A program made the translations under genes and the position numbers. From an uncultured Flavobacteriales bacterium (GTDB taxonomy: Bacteria; Bacteroidota; Bacteroidia; Flavobacteriales_D; Crocinitomicaceae): a stretch of DNA of 23,049 nucleotides. Numbering within the stretch: position 1 is the stretch's first letter; every line of letters begins with the position of its first letter. Under the pieces are notes generated by a model, which saw nothing but the letters and a program-made list of their open reading frames with translations, was not told the origin of the DNA and ran no database searches. The stretch covers positions 1 to 23,049 of the forward strand of contig CAIUKX010000672.1 of assembly GCA_903899795.1 (NCBI GenBank), given 5' to 3'. Below, one piece after another: positions 1 to 7,296 of this stretch.

Positions 1-74
1 AAAAAAATATTTTATTCAAATAAATAAAAATTTCCCTACTAATCATTAATAAAAACAGTCACAAAAAAAACGAA

Positions 75-107
75 AAAGGCACCGTATCCAGAGAATACGG
101 TGCCTTT
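75..107 (-). terminator. Intrinsic terminator of the RND efflux operon
   Basis: A perfect 13-bp stem (75-87 pairing with 95-107, core GGCACCGTAT/ATACGGTGCC) closes a 7-nt loop at 88-94. Read on the minus strand, the stem is followed by a long T-rich run (complement of the A-tracts at 62-77). It lies 28 nt beyond the stop codon of the outer-membrane channel gene, as expected for a rho-independent terminator ending this operon. The plus-strand side is followed only by a mixed T/A stretch, so the main direction is minus. Confidence 0.9.
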
Positions 108-134
108 AAAATTTTAGTATGGATAACTACTTAT

Positions 135-1589
135 TTATTGTTTCCATCCACCTCCGAGTGCTTTGTATATATTCACCCAGTTATTCAATTGTAATTGCTT
201 GGTTTCTATCAATTCAAATCTCGATTCAACTGCATCTCGCTGTGTCATCAATACCTCCATATAATCGGCCTGAGCAGATTTAAACAAGCTGGTAGAGATC
301 GTAATAGATTGCGTCAAGGCTTGTACCTGTAGGGATTTTAAATCATAACTTTTTTTCAGGTTTGCGCTATTAGAAAGCCTATTCACAACTTCAACGTAAG
401 CATTCAAAATACTGCGTTCATAATTGTATATCGCCTGCACCTGTTTATAGTTGGCAGCATGATATTTCGCCTTGATTGCATTTCGATTGACCAAAGGAGC
501 AACCAAACCACCTGCCAGATTCATCAAAATAGATTCCGGTGTTGCCAACAGATACTTTGGATTAAAAGCTTGGAAACCTGCACCTGCAGAAAGCATTAAA
601 GTCGGATAAAAATTTGCTTTCGTAACTTTTATATCCAAGTTTGCAGCTATCAATTGCATCTCAGCTTGCTTAATATCAGGACGATTATCCAACAATTGTG
701 AAGGAATTCCAACCGATACAGAATCCGGAACCAAACTTGTAAAGGATTGTGAATTCCTTTGTATAGGTTGAGGATAACGTCCAGCCAAAAAGTTGATTTT
801 ATTTTCGGTCTGAATGATCAACTGCTGAATGTAGTAGAGACTACTTTGATTTTTATAAACCTCAGCTTCAAATTTTCGAACCGCCAATTCTGTAACCATA
901 CCGGCAGTTTTTTGCAATTTCACAATTTGAAGGGCATTGGTTTGGATTTCAATATTTTGCTTTAAGATCTCCAATTTATTATCAAGCGCCATCAATTCAT
1001 AATACGAATTGGCAATTTCTGAAACCAATTGCGTTTTCATAAATTTTCGTCCTTCATCAGTAGATAAATATCTCTGATTCGCAGCATCTCTGGCATTACG
1101 AAGCTTTCTCCAGATATCGACTTCCCAGGAAACATTGCCTCCAACTAGGAAATCAGGCAAAACACCAGGAAATTGTTGTCCGGGCTTAATGGGCACATTA
1201 GCTTCTACAGCTCCATTTCTGGTATATCTTGCTGATTTCTCCGCTCCTACACCAGTTCCCACATTAAGGAAAGGTAAATACTCCCCTTTTCTGCTTTGAA
1301 CTTCTGTTTTTGCGACTAAAACCTCCTGCAGAACCATATTGTACTCCTGATTATTTCTCAATGCAGTATCAATCAAAGCATTAAGATTTGGATCAGTGAA
1401 GAACTTTTGCCAAACAATGTTTGCTTCGTTAGTTGTATCTGTCAGATTATTATAAGTCTGAGGAGATGCAATAACGCCTGTCTTATTTATCGCTGTCGGC
1501 AGCTTAAAAGTTGATTTACAAGCTGTCAATACGAGAGAAGAAATACATACAATCCCTGCGTATCTAGAAAGTCTATTTTTATGCATCAT
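135..1589 (-). CDS. RND-type efflux outer-membrane lipoprotein (OMF, NodT/OprM-like)
   Basis: Outer-membrane channel of a tripartite drug/metabolite efflux pump, forming the TolC-like trimeric duct that accepts substrate from the RND pump upstream. The N-terminus is a lipoprotein signal with lipobox LTAC, so the mature protein would begin at Cys24 counted from the ATG at 1589. The remaining ~460 residues show the two-fold outer-membrane efflux pattern, including the recurrent LLDNRPDIKQAEMQL segment typical of the family and long polar helices. About 484 aa is normal for the family. The frame opens with a TTG at 1598, but ATG codons at 1589 and 1586 are more likely starts. Both lie inside the last codons of the RND pump gene, giving an 8-11 nt overlap and probable translational coupling. 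It is the last gene of the operon and is followed by a strong terminator. Confidence 0.95.
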   Translation of the reverse strand: MMHKNRLSRYAGIVCISSLVLTACKSTFKLPTAINKTGVIASPQTYNNLTDTTNEANIVWQKFFTDPNLNALIDTALRNNQEYNMVLQEVLVAKTEVQSRKGEYLPFLNVGTGVGAEKSARYTRNGAVEANVPIKPGQQFPGVLPDFLVGGNVSWEVDIWRKLRNARDAANQRYLSTDEGRKFMKTQLVSEIANSYYELMALDNKLEILKQNIEIQTNALQIVKLQKTAGMVTELAVRKFEAEVYKNQSSLYYIQQLIIQTENKINFLAGRYPQPIQRNSQSFTSLVPDSVSVGIPSQLLDNRPDIKQAEMQLIAANLDIKVTKANFYPTLMLSAGAGFQAFNPKYLLATPESILMNLAGGLVAPLVNRNAIKAKYHAANYKQVQAIYNYERSILNAYVEVVNRLSNSANLKKSYDLKSLQVQALTQSITISTSLFKSAQADYMEVLMTQRDAVESRFELIETKQLQLNNWVNIYKALGGGWKQ

Positions 1590-4500
1590 GGTGAACAAAA
1601 TCTTCAGTTAATGGATTCTCATCTTCGTCTTTAATCAGCTTTCTACCTCCAGCTAATGTCGCGAAAATATAATATAGTCCCGGGATGACGATTACCCCGA
1701 AAATTGTTCCGAAAAGCATACCTCCAAGTGCACAATACCCGATCGTACGGTTACCGATTGCTCCCGGTCCAGATGCAACCAACAATGGAATCAATCCTGC
1801 AATAAAAGCAAAGGATGTCATCAAAATCGGTCGGAAACGAGCTTTAGCACCTTCCATAGCTGCTTCAAGAATCGTAGCTCCCTGCTGATTCTTCTGAATT
1901 GCAAACTCTACAATCAATACGGCATTTTTACCAAGTAATCCGACGAGCATGACCATCCCCACCTGAGCGTATACGTCATTTGCAAGTCCTACGGATTTTA
2001 GCAATAAGAATGCTCCGAAGATCCCCGCTGGCAATGATAAAATAACAGACAAAGGAAGAATGAAACTTTCATACTGCGATGCTAGAACGAAATACACGAA
2101 CAACAATACAATCAAGAAAATATAGATGGCTTCATTTCCACGCGCAACTTCATCTTTTTGAAGACCCGCCCAGTCAATATCATATCCTTTCGGCAATGTT
2201 TTGGCAGCAATATCTTGTATTATTTTAATTGCCTCACCACTACTATAACCTTTGGCAGGGTCGCATCGAATCGACGATGTAGTATACATATTGTATCGGT
2301 TAATCTCATAAATACCCTGCGACTTTTTAACAGACATAAAAGCAGAATACGGAACCATTTCATCCTTGTCATTTTTCACGTACAAATCCAAAATGTCACT
2401 TGGTAACTTTCTGAACTCAGGAGAAGCCTGAACAAAGACCTTGAAGAAACGATTGAATTTAATGAATCCGATATCATAGGTACTACCAACCATCAGGGAA
2501 AGATTTTCCATCGCTTTGTGAATAGAAACACCTTTCTGCATGGCCACTTTATTATCGATCAACAACTCGTATTGAGGATAATCAGTTCTATAAAACGTAA
2601 ACAATGAAGTTATCTCCTTTCTTTTCTTCAACTCGGCCATGAAGTTTTCAGTTACTTGCCCGAGTCGTTCGTAATCAACTGTATTGTTTTTGTCCAACAA
2701 TTGAAGAGCCAAACCTCCAGCCGCTCCATATCCTGGTACCGCCGGTGGATCGAAGAATTCAATTGCTGCTCCTGGAATATCTTTTACTTTTTCTTCCAAA
2801 ATTTCAATGATCTCCTTCACGGTATGTTTCCGTTCTTCCCAAGGTTTCAAGTTGATCAGACAGGTTCCAGAGTTAGATCCCCTTCCTTGTGTCAAAATCT
2901 CATATCCAGCCAAAGAGGAAACAGATTCTACTCCATCAATCGTTTTCGCCATATCCTGCAATTGACGACTGACAGCATACGTTCTTTCCAAAGTTGAACC
3001 AGGAGGTGTTTGAAGTACGGCATAAATCATCCCTTGATCTTCAGCCGGAACGAAACCGGAAGGAAGGTCCTGCCCTATTTTCCAAATACCAATACCAAAA
3101 CTGATCAAGATTCCAAAAGTAATTATCCTTCTGTTTACAATCAATTTTAACACGCTCATGTAACCTCCGGTTAATTTTTCAAACCCTCGGTTAAAACTAT
3201 CAAGGAATCGATTTAACCAAGTTCTCTTTCTAGGTTTACCATGTGTATCTTTCAAAATCATCGCACACAAAACAGGTGTCAGCGTCAATGCAACAATCCC
3301 CGAAATAATGATAGAAGATGCCATAGTAATAGAGAACTGACGGTAGAATACCCCAACTGGACCAGTCATAAAGGCTAGCGGAACAAATACAGACGTCATC
3401 AATAATGTAATCGCAATAACGGCTCCACTGATTTCACCCAATACTTTTTTAACGGCTTCGTAGGGTGACAAGTGTTCTTCCTCCATCTTAGCATGGACAG
3501 CCTCGACGACGACAATCGCATCATCGACGACAATACCAATCGCTAATACAAGTGCAAATAGAGTAATCAAGTTAATCGTCAAGCCAAAAGCCTGCATCAC
3601 AAAGAAAGCTCCAATCAATGATACTGGTACCGCTAAAGTCGGAATCAATGTTGAACGCCAGTCCCCAAGGAAGATGAAAACCACCAATGCCACAAGGATA
3701 AACGCATCTCTCAAAGTATGAGTAACTTCATCAATAGATGCATTCAAGAAATTAGAAACGTCATAACTGATCTCATAATCCATTCCCGGAGGGAAATCTT
3801 TCTTCAACTCTTCCAGTTTCTCTTTCACACGTGCAATCGTTTCAACCGCATTACTACCGTAATTCTGATTTAACATGATCGCCGCTGAAGGGTACTCATC
3901 TTTGTTTGAATAGATATCGTAATACTCACTTCCCAACTCAACAGTGGCAACATCTTTCAAATATAAAACTTCCCCATTCGGATTGGCCTTGATGATTACA
4001 TTCTCATATTGAGAAGGATTATTAAACCTACCGGCATAAGATAAAACGTATTCTATGGCCTCTGAACGCTTACTATCGGCTCGCCCCAAACGTCCGGGGG
4101 AACCTATGATACTTTGACTGTCCAGGGCCTCCATTATGTCTTCCGAACTGACATTATACGCCCTCATCCGGTCAGGATTCAACCAGACACGCATCGCATA
4201 CTGACGACTTCCTACAATTTTCGCTAAACCAATACCGTTTATCCTTTGTAATTCCGATAGCATATTGATATATGCATAATTGAATACAAACTTCATATCA
4301 GCATCACTCGTATCTTTACTGTACAGATTGACGTACATCAACATACTAGGTAATAGACGCTGAACGATAATCCCTTCCAACTGAACCAAGGCAGGTAGCC
4401 TCATTTTCATTTGCTCAATACGGTTTTGCACATTTACAAGTGCCGCATTGGGATCTTCTCCCAGGTTAAATACAATTTGTATATTGGCTTCTCCAGAACT

Positions 4501-4749
4501 CGCTGCTGTTGAGAACATGTACTTCATCCCTGGAACACCATTTATGGCTTGTTCTAAGGGAATAAGAACCGCATCCGTTAATACTTTGGCACTTGCTCCC
4601 GGATATGATGCATAAACAACTACCATCGGAGGCGCAATTTCTGGAAACTGCGATTTTGGCAAAGTGTTTATAGACAAGAATCCTACGAAGACAATCACTA
4701 GCGACATTACAATCGCTAAAACTGGCCTTTTTATAAATTTTTGAAACAT
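1579..4749 (-). CDS. RND efflux pump, inner-membrane permease (AcrB/MexB-like, HAE-1 family)
   Basis: Proton-driven inner-membrane transporter of a tripartite pump that moves hydrophobic or amphiphilic compounds from the periplasm or membrane to the outer-membrane channel. The 1056 aa match AcrB-size proteins. The N-terminal helix (residues ~9-28) is followed by a large periplasmic loop, a first membrane bundle (~340-500), a second periplasmic loop and a second bundle (~875-1035). The proton-relay acids are visible as Asp409-Asp410 in GIVVDDAIVVVE, and the partner lysine as Lys941 in GLLGKNAVLIVEFA, equivalent to AcrB Asp407/Asp408 and Lys940. The PAEDQGM segment near 568-574 is also typical. 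All key residues are present, so the pump should be functional. It starts 40 nt after the adaptor gene stop and overlaps the channel gene start. Substrate specificity cannot be read from the sequence. Confidence 0.97.
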   Translation of the reverse strand: MFQKFIKRPVLAIVMSLVIVFVGFLSINTLPKSQFPEIAPPMVVVYASYPGASAKVLTDAVLIPLEQAINGVPGMKYMFSTAASSGEANIQIVFNLGEDPNAALVNVQNRIEQMKMRLPALVQLEGIIVQRLLPSMLMYVNLYSKDTSDADMKFVFNYAYINMLSELQRINGIGLAKIVGSRQYAMRVWLNPDRMRAYNVSSEDIMEALDSQSIIGSPGRLGRADSKRSEAIEYVLSYAGRFNNPSQYENVIIKANPNGEVLYLKDVATVELGSEYYDIYSNKDEYPSAAIMLNQNYGSNAVETIARVKEKLEELKKDFPPGMDYEISYDVSNFLNASIDEVTHTLRDAFILVALVVFIFLGDWRSTLIPTLAVPVSLIGAFFVMQAFGLTINLITLFALVLAIGIVVDDAIVVVEAVHAKMEEEHLSPYEAVKKVLGEISGAVIAITLLMTSVFVPLAFMTGPVGVFYRQFSITMASSIIISGIVALTLTPVLCAMILKDTHGKPRKRTWLNRFLDSFNRGFEKLTGGYMSVLKLIVNRRIITFGILISFGIGIWKIGQDLPSGFVPAEDQGMIYAVLQTPPGSTLERTYAVSRQLQDMAKTIDGVESVSSLAGYEILTQGRGSNSGTCLINLKPWEERKHTVKEIIEILEEKVKDIPGAAIEFFDPPAVPGYGAAGGLALQLLDKNNTVDYERLGQVTENFMAELKKRKEITSLFTFYRTDYPQYELLIDNKVAMQKGVSIHKAMENLSLMVGSTYDIGFIKFNRFFKVFVQASPEFRKLPSDILDLYVKNDKDEMVPYSAFMSVKKSQGIYEINRYNMYTTSSIRCDPAKGYSSGEAIKIIQDIAAKTLPKGYDIDWAGLQKDEVARGNEAIYIFLIVLLFVYFVLASQYESFILPLSVILSLPAGIFGAFLLLKSVGLANDVYAQVGMVMLVGLLGKNAVLIVEFAIQKNQQGATILEAAMEGAKARFRPILMTSFAFIAGLIPLLVASGPGAIGNRTIGYCALGGMLFGTIFGVIVIPGLYYIFATLAGGRKLIKDEDENPLTEDFVHHDA

Positions 4750-4789
4750 TTTCTTATTTTTTTTTTGAATATTATAAAAGAACTTATAC

Positions 4790-5872
4790 TTATTCCGCAG
4801 GTAAATTTAAATGAGTGATAACTGTTTTAGGATCCGCATATTTAAATTTGATCTTATCATTTTCTTTCACCTTTCTTAGTCCTTCAAGAAGTATTCTATC
4901 GGTTTTACGCAATCCCTTTTTGACGATGTATAAATCAGGTAATTCAGCTCCTAATGTAACTTTTCTTGATTTTAACTGATTATTTTTGTCCAAGACATAA
5001 ACATATTTCTTATCCAATACTTCGAAAGTTGCTTTCTGAGGAATAATCATTGCATTTTTTGCAGGTAATGTCACTTGAATATTTCCAGTTTCACCATGTC
5101 TCAACAATGCTTCCGGGTTAGGGAATGTTGCTCTGAAAGCGATCGTTCCTGTCTCGTTGTGGAAATCAGCCTCAATTGTTTCTACAATTCCATCATGCTC
5201 AAAGTACTCATGATTCGCCATTAGGAGTTTCACTTTCATTTTATTTCCCTTTTTTTCATGGGCTTTAAAATCCAAGTATTCAGCTTCAGGTACGTTGAAA
5301 TAAACCCACATTTTACTGTTGTCAGAAAGTGTTGAAAGTAAATCACCTTCATCTAAAAGACTTCCTAATCGTACCTGAAAACGGTCCATTAAACCATCAA
5401 ATGGAGCTCTGATTTCCGTGAAGCTCAAATGTACATCTGCAAGTGCTAATTCAGCTTTTGCTTTTTCATATTTCGCTTTTACTAATGCCATTTGAGTCTT
5501 TGACACGACATTACTATCCGCTAGCATTTTTGCCATTTTATATTCAATTTCAGCAAAATCAGCTTCAGCCTGTGCTTTTTGACGTTCGGCTTTGTACATC
5601 AAAGGCATAATCTGAAACATTAAAGTTCCTTGCTTAACAAATTGCCCTTCATCCACAAAAATACCTTGGAGGTAACCTTTTTCGAGCGCTCTTAATTCGA
5701 TGTGACTTATTGCACGAATTTGACCTACATACTCCCTTGTTGTCATGGTATCGCAGATATATGGTCTTGTTACCAAGTATTCATCTAGTTTTTCCTTTTC
5801 TTTCACATCAGACTGACAACTTGTAATTGACAACAAAGCGATCAAGCTCGTGAGCATAAAAATTTTATTCAT
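4790..5872 (-). CDS. RND efflux periplasmic adaptor lipoprotein (AcrA/MexA-like membrane fusion protein)
   Basis: Membrane fusion protein that bridges the RND pump and the outer-membrane channel. The signal sequence ends in lipobox ITSC with the acylated Cys at 19, so it is probably tethered to the inner membrane by lipid. The usual order of adaptor domains is visible. A lipoyl/barrel-sandwich half (around ALEKGYLQGIFVDEGQFVKQG, which has the conserved G-x-V-xx-G-xx-V-xx-G pattern) comes first. An Ala/Lys/Glu-rich alpha-helical hairpin follows (~110-145), then the second lipoyl half (EIRAPFDGLMDRF), a beta-barrel, and a membrane-proximal domain containing IIPQKATFEVLDKKYVYVL. At 360 aa it is of normal length. 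It is the first gene of the three-gene minus-strand operon. No regulator gene is adjacent, and no convincing promoter was found in the 150 nt upstream. Confidence 0.95.
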   Translation of the reverse strand: MNKIFMLTSLIALLSITSCQSDVKEKEKLDEYLVTRPYICDTMTTREYVGQIRAISHIELRALEKGYLQGIFVDEGQFVKQGTLMFQIMPLMYKAERQKAQAEADFAEIEYKMAKMLADSNVVSKTQMALVKAKYEKAKAELALADVHLSFTEIRAPFDGLMDRFQVRLGSLLDEGDLLSTLSDNSKMWVYFNVPEAEYLDFKAHEKKGNKMKVKLLMANHEYFEHDGIVETIEADFHNETGTIAFRATFPNPEALLRHGETGNIQVTLPAKNAMIIPQKATFEVLDKKYVYVLDKNNQLKSRKVTLGAELPDLYIVKKGLRKTDRILLEGLRKVKENDKIKFKYADPKTVITHLNLPAE

Positions 5873-6023
5873 AATAATTTGATTGTTTTGTTAAAATCCC
5901 CTGAGAACTTCTGCAATTTATGCTTCATCTTTTACAGGAAAATTCTTTAAATTCACATTAATTAATTTGCTTTGGAAATAGATTCCTATTTAGGTTGTGA
6001 TAGCTATACTACCGATTATTAAA

Positions 6024-6449
6024 TCATATTCTAAAAACTTGAAACATGATGTATAAATCTGATGAAGTATATCTTTCATATTGATCCGGTGGAACAATTT
6101 TTTTCTTGTAGGCAAGATTATATTTTTGGCTTAAAAAAAAGAAAAAAGGCTTGATACTGCCTCTTAAATATTTATCTGCAACGTAAATCTCATCATCTTT
6201 AACTTCGTTCATCATTGCGTTGATTCCTCCTTTGCCGTTTTCCCCCAGAAGTGATGAGGATTGTATTACGATTGACCGTGTACCTTTTTGATTAATCGAG
6301 TAAAAATATCTCGGTTTTTTGATGGCTATGTTGCTGTAAAAATCAGTCTTTCCGCTTCCAATCTGAGCAAAAGCCTGACTGCTTTCACCTATTATGAAAA
6401 CAAATCGCATTAATAAAAATGCATACATCAACTTTGTTAATACTTTCAA
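6024..6449 (-). CDS. Small exported protein of unknown function
   Basis: I do not recognise this family. The protein has an N-terminal signal peptide ending near AFAQ (residues ~26-29), followed by ~110 residues of soluble, moderately basic sequence with several aromatic residues (PRYFYS, KPFFFFLSQKYN) and no internal membrane span, so a periplasmic or secreted location is inferred. The frame begins with TTG at 6449. The first ATG is at 6428, giving 134 aa. The TTG start supplies the Lys residues of a classical signal-peptide n-region and lies about 20 nt after a TAnnTTTG-like element at 6471-6478, so both starts remain possible. The gene lies 151 nt upstream of the RND adaptor on the same strand, and the gap makes cotranscription uncertain. 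Weak evidence for function; fair evidence that it is a gene. Confidence 0.6.
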   Translation of the reverse strand: MKVLTKLMYAFLLMRFVFIIGESSQAFAQIGSGKTDFYSNIAIKKPRYFYSINQKGTRSIVIQSSSLLGENGKGGINAMMNEVKDDEIYVADKYLRGSIKPFFFFLSQKYNLAYKKKIVPPDQYERYTSSDLYIMFQVFRI

Positions 6450-6470
6450 AGGTCAAATATTATGGTATAG

Positions 6471-6478
6471 CAAAACTA
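6471..6478 (-). promoter_or_regulatory. Probable Bacteroidota -7 promoter element for the small exported gene
   Basis: Read on the minus strand this is TAGTTTTG, an exact match to TAnnTTTG. A TTGA that could act as the -33 box lies 19 nt upstream (complement of 6498-6501). It is about 20 nt from the TTG start at 6449. The palindrome TAACCTTTGTAGGTTA (6477-6492) overlaps its upstream edge. Predicted from the consensus only. Confidence 0.4.
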
Positions 6479-6492
6479 ACCTTTGTAGGTTA
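6477..6492. repeat. Palindrome overlapping a promoter (possible operator)
   Basis: TAACCT-TTGT-AGGTTA is a perfect 6-bp inverted repeat with a 4-nt spacer. It lies between the putative -33 and -7 boxes of the minus-strand gene starting at 6449, a place where a dimeric repressor could block RNA polymerase. No regulator is encoded next to it. Confidence 0.4.
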
Positions 6493-6862
6493 ATATCTCA
6501 ATATTTTTTTTGTTAAAAAAAGGTTAATGAATGATAACAATCAGATTTTGAAATGATTGATATTGTTTTTAATTGCATTTCAAAAACACTAAAACACAAC
6601 TTTCTCGACAAAAATCGAGTTGATATGAATTGTCCTTATCTTGTCTAAAAATTTTATACATAGGCTTAAAATTCAATAAACCAACACTTTAGAATAAACC
6701 TAACTTTCTCAAAATAATTCTTCTTTAGCTAAAACATCAAACACTTAACTAAAACATTTTAGCACATTAGTCAATCATTTACATCGTCTCGTCTAAAAAA
6801 GTATTAAAATTCTTAAAAAAGTTTTAAGTTTACAACGCAAGGACTTTAACACTATTGATACT

Positions 6863-7288
6863 ATGAAAAGAACAATACTCCTATTTTGTTTGGTGTTTTC
6901 GATGACATTCGCATTCTCCCAAAAACAACTCAAAGATTCCGATTATAAAAAACATCCCTATTGGATCGAAATGATCAAAGATCCGAATGTCAACTATTTT
7001 GAAGCAATCAAAGCTTACGAATTATTTTGGCAAGGGAAAGAAATTCCACGTGAAGAAGATGAAAAAATAGGTCAAAAAAAGTCCGCTGATGACAAGGAAC
7101 ATCAGGACGATAACCGTCGAGAAAGGAGAGAAAAGAAAAAGGAACGAGAGTTTCAAAATAAATATGGATTGGAATGTAAAAAGTTTGAACATTGGAAAAT
7201 GATGGTCAAGCCATATGTTCAGGAAGACGGGAGAATCCTGAGTAAAGAAGAACAGATGAAAATCTGGGAAGAACAACGTCAAAAATAA
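6863..7288 (+). CDS. Small exported, highly charged protein preceding a T9SS cargo gene
   Basis: A 141-aa protein with a clear signal peptide (hydrophobic residues 4-18, cleavage after FAFSQ). The mature part has two islands of recognisable sequence: one containing MIKDPNVNYFEAIKAYELFW (~37-56), and a C-terminal one containing KKFEHWKMMVKPYV (~106-119). They are separated by a very Lys/Glu/Arg/Asp-rich stretch (~60-100) that is probably a helix or disordered. From memory, similar islands (DPN-x-N-F/Y ... FKRWE) form the N-terminal region of many large Bacteroidota secreted proteins with BNR/sortilin-like repeats. Here the region would be a separate gene, directly followed (8-nt gap) by such a protein. 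Cotranscription and a physical or folding partnership are inferred. Molecular function unknown. Confidence 0.8.
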   Translation: MKRTILLFCLVFSMTFAFSQKQLKDSDYKKHPYWIEMIKDPNVNYFEAIKAYELFWQGKEIPREEDEKIGQKKSADDKEHQDDNRRERREKKKEREFQNKYGLECKKFEHWKMMVKPYVQEDGRILSKEEQMKIWEEQRQK

Positions 7289-7296
7289 TCCTTAAC

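Larger units (their letters stand above)
6450..6862. other. 413-nt AT-rich divergent intergenic region
   Basis: No open frame or RNA gene is recognised between the divergent genes at 6449 (minus) and 6863 (plus). It holds a minus-strand promoter-like element with an overlapping palindrome (6471-6492) and a small AT-rich inverted repeat at 6604-6619. A pair of near-identical 11-mers lies 20 bp apart (6727-6737 and 6747-6757), associated with palindromes TTTAGCTAAA and CTAAAACATTTTAG. An AT-only hairpin is at 6812-6828, just before the plus-strand gene. TAAGTTTA at 6825-6832 is one base off the -7 consensus and could serve the 6863 gene. Confidence 0.5.

Noticed and set aside
6604..6619. Small inverted repeat CTCGA...TCGAG
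   Set aside because: Only 5 bp with a 6-nt loop, no T-tract, not close to a gene end or promoter; expected by chance.
7022..7282. Long minus-strand frame opposite the charged exported gene
   Set aside because: It is a shadow of the Lys/Glu-rich plus-strand gene: its translation is a Phe/Leu-rich string with no promoter or family likeness.
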